From Muribaculaceae bacterium (GTDB lineage Bacteria > Pseudomonadota > Alphaproteobacteria > Rs-D84): a DNA stretch of 64,000 nucleotides. The DNA lies in NCBI GenBank assembly GCA_023665245.1, contig JAMPEH010000005.1, positions 32,343 to 96,342 on the forward strand, given 5' to 3'. Of the stretch, positions 55,530-64,000 are shown one piece after another. The position numbers and the translations under genes were made by a program. Each line of letters starts with the position of its first letter. The stretch's first letter is position 1. Below the pieces are notes generated by a model. The model was not told the origin of the DNA, did no database searches, and worked only from the letters and a program-made list of their open reading frames with translations.

Positions 55530-55730
55530 ATGATACATAACCTGATTGTTATCTTAAAATATATTATTGCGATATTAATAATCGCGATTATTGTCTTGGC
55601 CCCCGCATGGATGGCGGCGCAAACAAAAAAAGACAAAACCAACACTGGGATGATTCGTATTGCCAGTTGGCTGTTGGGATGGACGGGCATTGGATGGCTG
55701 TGGTCACTAATCCGCGGCACAAAAAAATAA
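55530..55730 (+). CDS. Superinfection-immunity-like small membrane protein
   Basis: A 66-residue protein with two hydrophobic segments (IVILKYIIAILIIAIIVLAPAWMA and WLLGWTGIGWLWSLI) linked by a basic loop. The WLLGWTGIGWLWSLI pattern matches the superinfection immunity protein family (phage T4 Imm-like fold family, PF14373), which is common in chromosomes and whose role there is unknown. It starts 48 nt after eno on the same strand and may be co-transcribed. Confidence 0.65.
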   Translation: MIHNLIVILKYIIAILIIAIIVLAPAWMAAQTKKDKTNTGMIRIASWLLGWTGIGWLWSLIRGTKK

Positions 55731-55731
55731 A

Positions 55732-56901
55732 TTAAATCTGCTCTAACGGCAAACAATCTGAATCATTTGATATATTACAACACGATTTAACATCAACACG
55801 CGTTGCTGATTTGGCGTCGGCAGAAAAATAAACATTAAATTTTGCATAAAACGTCCTGCCATTCCAATCAAAGCCCCCATATTTCTTACTACACTTGCCA
55901 TCATAGCCCGCATGTGCCACTAACAAATCGGTAATATCTTGTTTTAACTTTTCATTATTTACAGATTTGGCAATACATTCACCACCATTGACAGTTCCCC
56001 ATGAATTTTCCTTAAAAAATTTGGCGATTAACGCCTTAATGTCATCATGACAACTGGCCGTTGACACATCCAACGGATGATTTACACCATTCTCGTCCTC
56101 TATGCCGGCCAATGATATTTTACCAACATTCGCAGACGCCTTGACCCCAGGCTTAGATATAACAGTCCTTGTTTCTGTATCGTTCAGTTTTAATGTCAAA
56201 TACGATGATTTATCCTCGTATGGTTTGTATCCGTTTGCCTCGTTTGCCCAACGCTCTGCCAATGATAAGTCTTCATAGGTCGCCGGGAATTCAGCACGCG
56301 CCAGACTTGTTTGTCCGGCGCCGTTCAGTGATTGTAATTGTTTTAATTCTTCTTCCCTGCCCTTCATCTCGCGCATCCAGTCTGGTATTTTTGGAGCAAA
56401 CGGATTCGGTATCTTATATTCTATGCCATCCGCTGCCGGATTCGGTGCTGTTGCACCAGGAAACGATGTCGGCACAACCGTGTGTTCCGCACTGCGGATA
56501 TAATTATCAAACGCTGTATCTATGAATCCTGCACAACTGGTCGCCCAGTTATGGCCAGGTAATCTGGATAACTGCAACATCAATGTTGGACGAATATCAC
56601 TTAGTTGCATATTATGACAATTGTTATTGTTGGCACAAATGCCCGTAATTAATGCATTAACCGTACGTTCACAATCACCAGAAGATACATCTGGTCCTGT
56701 AACATATACTGGGACCGGCATGTTTTGGCGATATCCACCGTTTGGATTCCAAAATGGATTTGATGAATAGGTTTGAACGTTTTGTATCTGGCCATACGAT
56801 GAAAAGGGATTTATACCGTCAACAGCAAATGAGGCACACGACCAGCCACCAATAAAGGCGCAGAACACGAACACAAAAAGTGATTTAATCCCTCTTACCA
56901 T
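55732..56901 (-). CDS. Exported hypothetical protein
   Basis: A 389-residue protein with a signal peptide (MVRGIKSLFVFVFCAFIGGWSCASFA). The mature N-terminal part has DCERTVNALITGICANNNNCHNMQL, the middle is charged and proline-rich (NPFAPKIPDWMREMKGREEELKQL), and the C-terminus is a folded domain with Cys (CSKKYGGFDWNGRTFYAKFNVYF...SCCNISNDSDC). Eight cysteines suggest disulphides. No family recognised. It converges with the 66-residue gene, 1 nt apart. Confidence 0.65.
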   Translation of the reverse strand: MVRGIKSLFVFVFCAFIGGWSCASFAVDGINPFSSYGQIQNVQTYSSNPFWNPNGGYRQNMPVPVYVTGPDVSSGDCERTVNALITGICANNNNCHNMQLSDIRPTLMLQLSRLPGHNWATSCAGFIDTAFDNYIRSAEHTVVPTSFPGATAPNPAADGIEYKIPNPFAPKIPDWMREMKGREEELKQLQSLNGAGQTSLARAEFPATYEDLSLAERWANEANGYKPYEDKSSYLTLKLNDTETRTVISKPGVKASANVGKISLAGIEDENGVNHPLDVSTASCHDDIKALIAKFFKENSWGTVNGGECIAKSVNNEKLKQDITDLLVAHAGYDGKCSKKYGGFDWNGRTFYAKFNVYFSADAKSATRVDVKSCCNISNDSDCLPLEQI

Positions 56902-57043
56902 TATTTATATTATACAATATACATCGATTAAAATCTATCTGTAAATCCGATTAAAAGACACATTTTCCATAATAAAAAAATTACAGAGAGCATACAACCC
57001 CCTGTAATCAAATTGCATATAAAAACACAAACGTTTTTATTTT

Positions 57044-57211
57044 TTACATATTATCCATACCGCCACCCAACGTGATACCACGCTTTTGCAAGGCCGCCGC
57101 CAGATTAAAGACTGGGCTGTTCATCCCACGTTTAAATCCCGCCGCCGTACCCGCCGTCATTTGTTGAACAGCAACAGTGGCCGAATTAAATTTATCAATT
57201 GTATCAGTCAT
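57044..57211 (-). CDS. Small hypothetical protein
   Basis: A 55-residue protein (MTDTIDKFNSATVAVQQMTA...), soluble, ending GGGMDNM. An AGAGG 8 nt before this ATG favours it over the upstream ATG that would add 11 residues. No family recognised. It stands alone in a 400-bp gap between larger genes. Moderate confidence because of its size. Confidence 0.5.
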   Translation of the reverse strand: MTDTIDKFNSATVAVQQMTAGTAAGFKRGMNSPVFNLAAALQKRGITLGGGMDNM

Positions 57212-57301
57212 TTTCAATGCCTCTTTGAACATCTCTCTGACAGGGGTTAATATATACCAACAATTTATTTTTGTCAAGTATTATAATCCCACCCTGCAAC
57301 A

Positions 57302-58867
57302 TTACTGGCCACAGCCATACATGCCACAGTTTTGGTCAGAATATTCTTCTACCTCTAATGTGATTGGTGCACCAGGGGTATCTTCTGTATAGTGAACTTC
57401 TTTGATAACCTGGACACGACGATTTGCCGCATTTGCAACATTATCGCCTGTTTGAACTGCCAAATCTTGTTCACCGGCAGATACCGCAACAATCTGGCTG
57501 GCCGGGATACCATATTTAATCAGCATTTTTTGTACTGCATCTGCACGACGACCACCCAATGCATAGTTATAATCAACACTACCCATTGTGTCTGTATGTC
57601 CAATAACAGATACTTTTATATTTTTATTTGCCTGGGTTGCACTGGCCAATTTTTGAATCAAGTCTTGATATTCAGGCTTTATAACAGCCTTGTTAAAATC
57701 AAAACGAATTTCAAAAACTTCTTCCATTACATGTTGTTTTGGTTCCAATGGAATTTGTTGAACTTTTATCATTGTTTTTTCGCCAACCGCGGCTGTATTT
57801 GCAGATTGCGCCTGAATTTTATCCAATCTGGCATTAATTGCTGCCAATTCCGCACGCATCGCCATCATCATATTAATAAATTCGTCACGCGAAACTAATT
57901 GATCACCAATCATCGGTATTTCTTCGGCCGATGTAGACGCAGGCGCTGCAGATTCTGTCACTGTTTCAACGGCTGCACCTGTGCACTCATAGCGGCCAGC
58001 CGCATTATATGTGCATGATGATGTAGAATTATCATTACCAGAATTAGAAACAGTTTTATCCCCACCATAGATATTCTGATTAAATACCATCGGCTGAACA
58101 GGCACTGGATTTATCAAATGTTCTGGAACATTAACATTATTTACAATAATCACACCTTCACGTGCAGTTGACGCCCCACGCATAGCCGCCAATGAACGTG
58201 TATCTGCATAATAATTACCTGCTGTACCACGCGTGGTCTGCGTTGTTGTCACAATTTCATCAGTTGTAATTGTTTCTGTTGTTTTTGTATTTTTGGCCAC
58301 AACCTTTCCACCAGTGCAATCACGCAACGCAGTCATAGCCTTGTAATATCTATCGCGACATTGTTTTGCCGTGGCGTTTTGACCACTGGCCGCAGCAGAC
58401 AACCAGCAATCAAATTTCGCCTGCAATTCTGCCGCCAGTTCTGGATTAGTATCACTGGCATCATTTTTCAGTTGTTCCATCAAATCATTATATGCGGTAT
58501 ACAATTCAAAAGATTCTTGTTCACCGTCGACGGGCCAATTATCCAATGTTTCCGGAAAAGGTAATTCACCACTGAACGCGGCAACTGCTTTCTGTGCGAA
58601 CAGTTCACCCATATCCGGATACCCACTGGTACGCGCATTATAAATCGCATAAGAACGATAGTTCATTGCCAATTGATTCAAAAAAGAATCCTGATGTGGC
58701 GCAGAATAAACATCCAAACGTTCGACATAGTCAACCGTCGGTGTCGACGCATTTGCGTACATATCCGTGTTTGTTGATTTTTGCGTGCATCCAGCAATCA
58801 GCACAACCGAGCCCACAATAATCATGTGCGACAGTATTTGCAACGACACAACAGATTTCTTTTTCAT
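57302..58867 (-). CDS. OmpA-family peptidoglycan-binding lipoprotein
   Basis: A 521-residue outer-membrane lipoprotein. The signal ends at IAGC (MKKKSVVSLQ...VVLIAGC). About 330 residues of unknown, helical and Thr-rich sequence follow, including a short coiled coil (MMAMRAELAAINARLDKI). The C-terminal OmpA domain starts at VFEIRFDFNKAVIKPEYQDLIQKLA and has VIGHTDTMGSVDYNYALGGRRADAVQ and AANRRVQVIKE, with the Asp and Arg that bind diaminopimelate. It likely tethers the outer membrane to the cell wall. Confidence 0.88.
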   Translation of the reverse strand: MKKKSVVSLQILSHMIIVGSVVLIAGCTQKSTNTDMYANASTPTVDYVERLDVYSAPHQDSFLNQLAMNYRSYAIYNARTSGYPDMGELFAQKAVAAFSGELPFPETLDNWPVDGEQESFELYTAYNDLMEQLKNDASDTNPELAAELQAKFDCWLSAAASGQNATAKQCRDRYYKAMTALRDCTGGKVVAKNTKTTETITTDEIVTTTQTTRGTAGNYYADTRSLAAMRGASTAREGVIIVNNVNVPEHLINPVPVQPMVFNQNIYGGDKTVSNSGNDNSTSSCTYNAAGRYECTGAAVETVTESAAPASTSAEEIPMIGDQLVSRDEFINMMMAMRAELAAINARLDKIQAQSANTAAVGEKTMIKVQQIPLEPKQHVMEEVFEIRFDFNKAVIKPEYQDLIQKLASATQANKNIKVSVIGHTDTMGSVDYNYALGGRRADAVQKMLIKYGIPASQIVAVSAGEQDLAVQTGDNVANAANRRVQVIKEVHYTEDTPGAPITLEVEEYSDQNCGMYGCGQ

Positions 58868-58963
58868 AAAAATTCCTTTCTATAATCTATTATATTATAC
58901 GATTTTTCATGAATTTAGTAAAGCGAAAAAACACATCTATAAAAAAGCAGCAGCATATAATTC

Positions 58964-59278
58964 TTGTTTTTAATCGCACCCTATTTTATAATTGCCCCGA
59001 ACCAGCAGGGATGTTGGTTCGGGGACCTAAGAAATCCTTTATTTCGGCGGTATGAAAATATCGTAATCCATGATGAACATCACCGACGCAGGCAACCTCT
59101 GCATGTTGGCGATGCATTTTATCACCCGACTGTGTCTTCGGTCGGGGGTCTGTTGGTTATACAATAGTGTGCCCCGCACACAAAAACCAACAGGGTCATT
59201 CCGAAATATGATTTTCTTAATCCCCGACCGCCAAACCATGGCGGTTTTGTTTAAACAACAAACCAAGGGATACAGAAA
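58964..59278 (+). promoter_or_regulatory. Structured leader RNA copy L8 with promoter and terminator
   Basis: Promoter TTGTTT (58964-58969), 17-nt spacer, TATAAT (58987-58992). Then hairpin CCCCGAACCA/TGGTTCGGGG, conserved GGACCTAAGAAATCC, S1 ACCCGACT (59124-59131), S2 GGTCGGGGGT (59140-59149), core hairpin CTGTTGGTT/AACCAACAG with TATACAATAG (59150-59193), hairpin GTCAT/ATGAT, S3 ATCCCCGACC (59220-59229), and terminator ACCGCCA/TGGCGGT with TTTT (59227-59248). GGGA precedes the gene's ATG. Type 2 form. Confidence 0.8.
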
Positions 59279-59944
59279 ATGAATAAAATATCACTAATCA
59301 CCGCTGTTGCGATTACTGCAATATCGTCAAACTGCGTTGCCGATAATTACCTAACCTCCGCCCAATGTCTAATGATATTAAACACAATATGTCCTGAATT
59401 GCCAGCCAAAACCCAAGTCCGCTATGACAGCGCAACATGCAGTTCCACATCTAATGCATGCACCAACTGCACAGGCACAATTACAGTCCCCACTGGATAC
59501 AAGGCCGCCAATAATGCAACAAGTGTATCAGTACAGGCAACAGAATCATGTGCAAGAAAAGACGCCTCATCATTACAGAACATATATGTCAAAACATGCT
59601 CTTGCGAGCCAAAATCAACTACTGTCACATGCGATACCGCAAACGGATATACGGGCACACCGCGTATAAGTAATGGCGCATTTTACGGATGTGCAAAACA
59701 AAGCTCAACAACCAAATGCGCCAAAGGCGAATACCTGGCATCTGACCACTGTGAAACATGCCCCAGCCTGCACGGCGTCGCCGCCACAACAAAACGCATC
59801 AGATTACAATACCTGATAACAGACTGCTATATCCCCAAAGACAGCGTCATAACCGACGAAACAGGCACATACACATTGACAGATGATTGCCAGTATTCAG
59901 CATTTAGTATAATAGACCCAGATACACCAATTATTAAGCCATAA
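59279..59944 (+). CDS. Cys-rich exported protein with CYIPKDS...DDCQY C-terminus
   Basis: A 221-residue protein with signal peptide (MNKISLITAVAITAISSNCVA). The mature part has about 14 cysteines (CLMILNTICPELPA, CSSTSNACTNC, KTCSCEPK, DHCETCPS) and the ending TDCYIPKDSVITDETGTYTLTDDCQY (given in part), which parallels the protein at 15192. Leader L8 precedes it, and a terminator follows. Part of the same exported Cys-rich family; function unknown. Confidence 0.78.
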   Translation: MNKISLITAVAITAISSNCVADNYLTSAQCLMILNTICPELPAKTQVRYDSATCSSTSNACTNCTGTITVPTGYKAANNATSVSVQATESCARKDASSLQNIYVKTCSCEPKSTTVTCDTANGYTGTPRISNGAFYGCAKQSSTTKCAKGEYLASDHCETCPSLHGVAATTKRIRLQYLITDCYIPKDSVITDETGTYTLTDDCQYSAFSIIDPDTPIIKP

Positions 59945-59950
59945 ATAATA

Positions 59951-59975
59951 AAAATCCCGCACAACGCGGGATTTT
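59951..59975. terminator. Bidirectional terminator between convergent genes
   Basis: AAAATCCCGC/GCGGGATTTT hairpin with A and T runs, just after the Cys-rich gene and overlapping the end of the convergent gene. Confidence 0.8.
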
Positions 59976-60780
59976 ATCTGTCCAGATATTGTGTCGCCAT
60001 TGTCCCCAGCGAACCCAACGAGCCAAGCCCACCACCACTGCTGTTGATACTGGAAACCTGTTGCAAAATATTTGCCGTATTTGTCTTTTGCCCGACATTA
60101 CCCAGCGTTGTGGTCAAGAATTCACCCCACAATGCGCGTTTTTTCGCACTTAATTTTGCGGACGAACAATTCTCTATTTTATCCATTAATTTGGCCGCCA
60201 TGGTTAAATCCTGGGCGGTGTAATCCTTGGTTTCAAAATCAACCAAATTAAAGATGTCGTATATATCAGAAACAGTCTTTTGTGTTTTACATGTATCATC
60301 ACCATTTGGACAGAATTTTGCAATTCCAACCTTGGGAAATCCGGCCCAAACCATACCATCGTTGCCAGAGCCCTTGAACGTATCAAAACACACGTCCGTT
60401 AATTCACCCTGGTCGGCGATTTTTGCGTTCCATGCATATCCACCGGACGCATTATCACACGGTTTACGGCGCAATGAACTTTCGACATCTTTGGCGGATG
60501 CACTGCCGGTCATGGCCCACTCTTTGACAATTTTATCAACAAAATTTATTTCTGAACTGGATGGGATACACTCCTCCGTCAGGGCCTTTTGCTTGGCATT
60601 TAATTGCTGAACCGTGCTGACCAATCCCAATACACTGCCAACCAGACTGGCCGAAGAATCAGTCACACTGGCCGATTGGGTTGCAACCGGTGCCGCCTTT
60701 TTAACAGACACCGCCGCATTCGCCGTGGAAAGCGCCACCGCGTACAAACAGCCAAACAAAAATGTAAATTTGAATTTCAT
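59974..60780 (-). CDS. Exported hypothetical protein
   Basis: A 268-residue protein with signal peptide (MKFKFTFLFGCLYAVALSTANA). The mature part has six cysteines, including LRRKPCDNASGGYAW, DVCFDTFKGSG and KFCPNGDDTCKTQ, and ends with a Gly/Ser-rich stretch. The mixture of helical segments and Cys pairs does not match a family I know. The + strand lptC gene is divergent 86 nt away. Envelope location likely. Confidence 0.65.
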   Translation of the reverse strand: MKFKFTFLFGCLYAVALSTANAAVSVKKAAPVATQSASVTDSSASLVGSVLGLVSTVQQLNAKQKALTEECIPSSSEINFVDKIVKEWAMTGSASAKDVESSLRRKPCDNASGGYAWNAKIADQGELTDVCFDTFKGSGNDGMVWAGFPKVGIAKFCPNGDDTCKTQKTVSDIYDIFNLVDFETKDYTAQDLTMAAKLMDKIENCSSAKLSAKKRALWGEFLTTTLGNVGQKTNTANILQQVSSINSSGGGLGSLGSLGTMATQYLDR

Positions 60781-60866
60781 CTCTCTTGATGTGCATTATA
60801 ACACAAAAGATTCTGTGAATAAATATAAAAATTGCATTTTGCGCCGGGACACGCTACACTGGGCGT

Positions 60867-61346
60867 ATGCAACCTAGCAAACGCAGTTTTATCATATTTT
60901 CAAAACATCGGCGTCTGACCCGCCTGTGGCAGTTTTTCTTTACAGGATGGGGTCTGGTTATGGTGGCGGCACTGGTGGCGGGTGCACTGTTTTCAAAACA
61001 GTTGCTGTGGACACCAATTTCAGCCGTAAATATGACAGATATCGTCACAAACCAATTTAAAATGACAAATGCGTCTTTTGCCGGTACCGATAAAAATGGC
61101 GACCCGTTCAAATTGCGCGCCGCCACCGGACGCCAAGAATATAATAATCCTGACATAATATATCTGGATACGGTATCTGGCGTTATCACACGCCGCACAG
61201 ACGGCCAAATAATTACAGACAACATATCTGCCCGCACCGGCCAATATAACCGCGCAAACAAGACGATAAAATTACTGGGGAACGTCAAAATCGATTCCAG
61301 CAACGGTGACAAAATTTTAACAAAAGAACTGGTGATAAGATTATGA
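60867..61346 (+). CDS. lptC: LptC-like LPS export protein
   Basis: A 159-residue bitopic protein: basic N-terminus, transmembrane helix (LVMVAALVAGALFSKQLLW), then a periplasmic beta-jellyroll with NQFKMTNASFAGTDKNGDPFKLRAATG and LGNVKIDSSNGDKILTKEL, matching LptC, which takes LPS from LptBFG and hands it to LptA. Its stop overlaps the lptB start (ATGA). The usual lptA gene between lptC and lptB is absent here. Confidence 0.82.
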   Translation: MQPSKRSFIIFSKHRRLTRLWQFFFTGWGLVMVAALVAGALFSKQLLWTPISAVNMTDIVTNQFKMTNASFAGTDKNGDPFKLRAATGRQEYNNPDIIYLDTVSGVITRRTDGQIITDNISARTGQYNRANKTIKLLGNVKIDSSNGDKILTKELVIRL

Positions 61347-62071
61347 AGCAATCAATTTTACGCGTTGAACACCTGTCAAAATCATACGGCAAGCGCATGG
61401 TTATAAAAGACATATCCATGTTTGCACGCCAGGGCGAATCGGTCGGATTACTGGGGCCAAATGGCGCGGGCAAAACCACTGCATTTTATTGCATAACAGG
61501 CCAGATTGGTGCCACCGGCGGCCAGATTTTTTTAAATTCCCAGGATATAACACATCTGCCGTTTTATCAGCGGGCACGCCTGCATATCGGATACCTGCCC
61601 CAAGAAAATAGTGTATTCCGCGGATTGACAGTCGAACAAAATATCATGGCAATATTAGAGGTCGTAGAACCAGACCGTAAAAAACGCAAACAAAAACTGG
61701 ATGCACTGCTGGATGAATTTTCTATATCATCATTACGTCGCAGTCCGGCAACCGCACTGTCTGGTGGCGAACGTCGCCGCGTTGAAATTGCCCGTGCACT
61801 GGCCAACGATCCAAAATTTATTTTGCTGGACGAACCATTTGCCGGAATTGACCCAATTGCAGTAAACGAGATTCGCAGTCTGGTATCACAATTAAAGAAC
61901 CGCGGTCTGGGCGTTATTATCACAGACCATAACGTACGTGAAACATTGGGTATTACCGACCGCAGTTATGTTCTGCATGACGGAAAAATATTGAAACATG
62001 GAACAACATCCGAAATCGTCCAAGACGAAATGGTCAAAAAAGTATACTTGGGCGAAGACTTTGTTATGTAA
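61343..62071 (+). CDS. lptB: LPS export ABC transporter ATP-binding protein LptB
   Basis: A 242-residue ATPase that powers LPS extraction from the inner membrane with LptF and LptG. Walker A LGPNGAGKTTAFY, Q-loop GYLPQENSVFRGLTVEQNI, signature LSGGERRRVEIARAL, Walker B FILLDEPFAGIDPIAV, switch IIITDHNVRETLGI and the family-typical end YLGEDF. Translationally coupled to lptC. Confidence 0.94.
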   Translation: MKQSILRVEHLSKSYGKRMVIKDISMFARQGESVGLLGPNGAGKTTAFYCITGQIGATGGQIFLNSQDITHLPFYQRARLHIGYLPQENSVFRGLTVEQNIMAILEVVEPDRKKRKQKLDALLDEFSISSLRRSPATALSGGERRRVEIARALANDPKFILLDEPFAGIDPIAVNEIRSLVSQLKNRGLGVIITDHNVRETLGITDRSYVLHDGKILKHGTTSEIVQDEMVKKVYLGEDFVM

Positions 62072-62153
62072 TTAAGCACCATACTACTATTGTCGCCCAC
62101 AGCATCGGACCAAAAAAATTGTTATCTGTGATTTGTTCACTGTTCTTTGAATA

Positions 62154-62176
62154 AACGCCCCAGATGGGGCGTTTTA
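62154..62176. terminator. Bidirectional terminator between lptB and carD
   Basis: AAACGCCCC/GGGGCGTTT hairpin with A and T runs between convergent genes. Confidence 0.8.
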
Positions 62177-62177
62177 T

Positions 62178-62738
62178 TTATGATTCATCATCTTCCATTT
62201 CATCTTCATCAGACTCAACAGCATTTAAATCAATTTCCTTGGGCACACCCAAAATATCTTCGATTTTATCGGACGCTGTATCCAAATCAATCTTGTGCAG
62301 GACGGCAAATTCTTGGGCCATACGTTCCAATGCACGCAAATATAACTGGCGGGCAGAAAACGTCATTGTATCCGCCGCGGTACGACGTTGCAGGTCACGT
62401 ACAACCTCGGCCAGTTTCATCGGGTCACCAGAATTAATATTTTCTTCGTATTGCGCCGCACGACGTGCCCAAATCATACGCTTGGCACCGGCCTTGCCCT
62501 TGGCAGACGCGATTGCCTCGTCCATTTTTTTGACGGATGTCAACGGACGTAATCCTGAAATTTCCGCACGTTCCACAGGCACCCGCAATGTCATATGATT
62601 GCGTTCAAATTCAATAACCAACATTTTTATTTTCTGGTCACCGATAACCTGTTCTTCAACACGTTGCAATTTACCAACACCCTGGGTCGGATAAACAACA
62701 TATTGCCCGCTTTTAAAATCTAATTTTTTACTTGGCAT
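62178..62738 (-). CDS. carD: CarD/CdnL family transcription regulator
   Basis: A 186-residue RNA polymerase-binding protein that stabilises open promoter complexes, often at rRNA promoters. The N-terminal Tudor-like domain reads FKSGQYVVYPTQGVGKLQRVEEQVIGDQ and EFERNHMTLRVPVERAEISGLRPL. A helical domain with RRAAQYEENINSGDPMKLAEVVRDL follows, then an acidic tail (ESDEDEMEDDES). The ATG at 62736-62738 has AAGAG about 9 nt upstream; the longer frame lacks a good site. Likely global regulator of growth. Confidence 0.92.
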   Translation of the reverse strand: MPSKKLDFKSGQYVVYPTQGVGKLQRVEEQVIGDQKIKMLVIEFERNHMTLRVPVERAEISGLRPLTSVKKMDEAIASAKGKAGAKRMIWARRAAQYEENINSGDPMKLAEVVRDLQRRTAADTMTFSARQLYLRALERMAQEFAVLHKIDLDTASDKIEDILGVPKEIDLNAVESDEDEMEDDES

Positions 62739-62826
62739 GAAACACTCTTTAACGTTTGCCATCCTCTCATAGAACGTAGTATACCACAAAAAATTCAAAA
62801 AAACAAATAATTGGGCAAAAAAATCA

Positions 62827-62842
62827 GGCCCCGTTATGGGGC
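62827..62842 (-). terminator. Terminator-like hairpin after the gene at 62853
   Basis: GGCCCC/GGGGCC hairpin followed on the minus strand by TGATTTTTTTG. Confidence 0.7.
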
Positions 62843-62852
62843 CCGATAAAAA

Positions 62853-63398
62853 CTATCGAATTACGCGACGTGCCGCCCCCGTTCGACGCATCGTAGACGA
62901 ACGAATTACCTTGGCATTTGCGGCCGCATTTGACGAACTGCAATTCCATTTACCTGATTTTTCATCATATATTGCGGTTTGCCCCGCCTCGCATTTTGGT
63001 TCACTCAGGCGCCACGCGAAACAACTGCCCTTTTGATACGAACGATACGTTATACTGTCGCCACGCATATATGTACCATATTCCGGATTCCAAACACCGG
63101 CAGGTTCATTTGCACACCAACGACGTTCACCAAAGCATTCTATTGTATTGTGCGCAGAATCTTCTAATAAAACGGGCGAATTTGTTGATTTATAACCACT
63201 GTTCGCATTTTTACCAACACCCATAGGTTTGTTTGTTTCCAAATCACGACACCACAGTTTTTGACATTCCATCGCATCAATACCGTCAATTTTGCTGTGA
63301 TTCGCCAGAACATAGCCCGGCCCACACGAAAACGTTGCCGCACGCACAGTCGTACATACACACATAACTATCAATAAAAAAGACAGCAATTTTTTCAT
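62853..63398 (-). CDS. Exported Cys-containing hypothetical protein
   Basis: A 181-residue protein with signal peptide (MKKLLSFLLIVMCVCTTVRAA). Mature part: FSCGPGYVLANHSKIDGIDAM, CQKLWCRDLET, IECFGERRWCANEPAGVW, GSCFAWRLSEPKCEAGQTAIYDEKSGKWNC and a basic Arg-rich C-terminus (MRRTGAARRVIR). Eight to nine cysteines. No known family. It lacks the S1/S2/S3 leader that precedes the other Cys-rich genes. GAGAG 9 nt before the ATG. Confidence 0.7.
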   Translation of the reverse strand: MKKLLSFLLIVMCVCTTVRAATFSCGPGYVLANHSKIDGIDAMECQKLWCRDLETNKPMGVGKNANSGYKSTNSPVLLEDSAHNTIECFGERRWCANEPAGVWNPEYGTYMRGDSITYRSYQKGSCFAWRLSEPKCEAGQTAIYDEKSGKWNCSSSNAAANAKVIRSSTMRRTGAARRVIR

Positions 63399-63457
63399 AT
63401 TCAATCTCTCGTCCTTGATATTTTACACGTTTTGTGTAAAATTTACAAACAGTTTTT

Positions 63458-63889
63458 TTACTGTCCCAGGCCTGCCGGTGAAAAACGTCCAATATTATTG
63501 AACAATTCTTCAATTGCGTTCAGTTCAATCGCGGCCGGAATTTCTGTTTCACCATCCGCAATCATAACATTTGGCAAGTCATCATCATGCAACACGGCCG
63601 TTTTAACTACACGATTCCCCTTTACCCATGCCAGTAACACAGTCTTGTTATCATACGTCATAGGCAATGGCCCACGATAGTTTTCATCCGCGCCATAATA
63701 TATCCATACCGTATCCCCATATACAGTTTTAACCTGGGGCGAACCAATTTTATCCATCAATTGGTCGGTTGTGCGAACATCAGCCACAACCGCATCAACA
63801 TCCGCCGGAAATACATATCCGCGATGCTTGGTCTGAAATGTGCATCCACACACCGTAAACAACAGGCAAATCAGTAATAATTTTCTCAT
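63458..63889 (-). CDS. bamE: BamE/SmpA-like outer-membrane lipoprotein
   Basis: A 143-residue lipoprotein (signal MRKLLLICLLFTVCGC, lipobox VCGC). The start of the mature part KHRGYVFPADVDAVVADVRTTDQLMDKIGSPQVKTVYGDTVWIYYG matches BamE, where HGYVL...LGSP...WYY recurs. BamE is an accessory of the beta-barrel assembly machine. The C-terminal 40 residues extend beyond the domain. The gene upstream on this strand lies past the right edge. Confidence 0.82.
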   Translation of the reverse strand: MRKLLLICLLFTVCGCTFQTKHRGYVFPADVDAVVADVRTTDQLMDKIGSPQVKTVYGDTVWIYYGADENYRGPLPMTYDNKTVLLAWVKGNRVVKTAVLHDDDLPNVMIADGETEIPAAIELNAIEELFNNIGRFSPAGLGQ

Positions 63890-64000
63890 GCCTATAAATC
63901 TACACCAAAGGCCGCCCCCAATGCAACAGAATTTTTACCATGCCCCACCGGAACACATACTATTTTTTATAAAAACAACCACTACTTAATTTAAACGTAC
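63890..64000. other. Right edge, upstream region of bamE
   Basis: 111 bp without a confirmed gene. A short minus-strand frame ending GKNSVALGAAFGVDL and a stop just before bamE has no start codon and is not called. Confidence 0.4.

Noticed and set aside
63890..64000. C-terminal fragment ending GKNSVALGAAFGVDL on the minus strand
   Set aside because: A stop codon lies about 24 codons upstream and no start codon or ribosome-binding site is present.

Overview
The window looks like part of a chromosome from an uncultured, probably host-associated alphaproteobacterium with a compact, moderately AT-rich genome. Evidence for this: UvrA has the ACPVSGFT form of the first zinc module; RodZ-like, CarD, LptC/LptB, BamE-like and TspO genes are present; housekeeping genes are tightly packed; and many genes encode small, cysteine-rich exported proteins. 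The style resembles uncultured gut alphaproteobacterial lineages (Rs-D84/Enterousia-like). That placement is an inference from gene style, not a phylogeny.

Layout. 0-6 kb: prfA (partial), hisS, a small YadA-anchor protein, a YgjP-like metalloprotease, transketolase, rnhA. 6-16 kb: three Cys-rich exported proteins, a glycosyltransferase, DUF805, rlmE, a stand-alone SRP M-domain protein, uvrA. 16-21 kb: rodZ-like, dus, ftsB-like, tspO, a small unknown operon, tRNA-Arg with a duplicated 3' end, DUF308. 21-27 kb: a complete HlyD / two ABC ATPases / two ABC-2 permeases / TolC export operon. 27.4-39.6 kb: an AT-rich island behind tRNA-Pro with a large serine recombinase, DUF2924, a HEPN-like protein, an RloC/PrrC-like AAA ATPase, an AlwI-like type IIS restriction-modification trio and a KAP NTPase; it reads as a defence island. 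40-48 kb: an Arg-rich exported protein coupled to an arginase-family gene, a spanin-like overlapping gene pair, rho, two Cys-rich proteins, ssb, MATE. 48.7-64 kb: a 1,772-residue autotransporter, eno, envelope proteins (OmpA-like lipoprotein, BamE-like), lptC-lptB, carD and further exported unknowns.

The most striking signal is not a protein. Eight intergenic regions carry copies of one structured 5' leader RNA, about 200-280 nt long. Each has its own promoter, usually TTG...-16/17-TATAAT-like. The order is a 5' hairpin, a small GGG/CCC hairpin, three mutually complementary segments S1/S2/S3, two hairpins lying between S2 and S3, and an intrinsic terminator about 30-45 nt before the start codon. 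The S1/S2/S3 sequences differ between copies, yet pairing is kept by compensatory changes. Seven copies precede an exported protein (six of these Cys-rich, one a YadA-anchor protein), and one precedes a 36-residue basic peptide operon. I recognise no known riboswitch or T-box in it. It behaves like an attenuator that holds a surface-protein family off until an unknown signal allows readthrough.

No CRISPR array, rRNA gene or insertion sequence transposase was seen.
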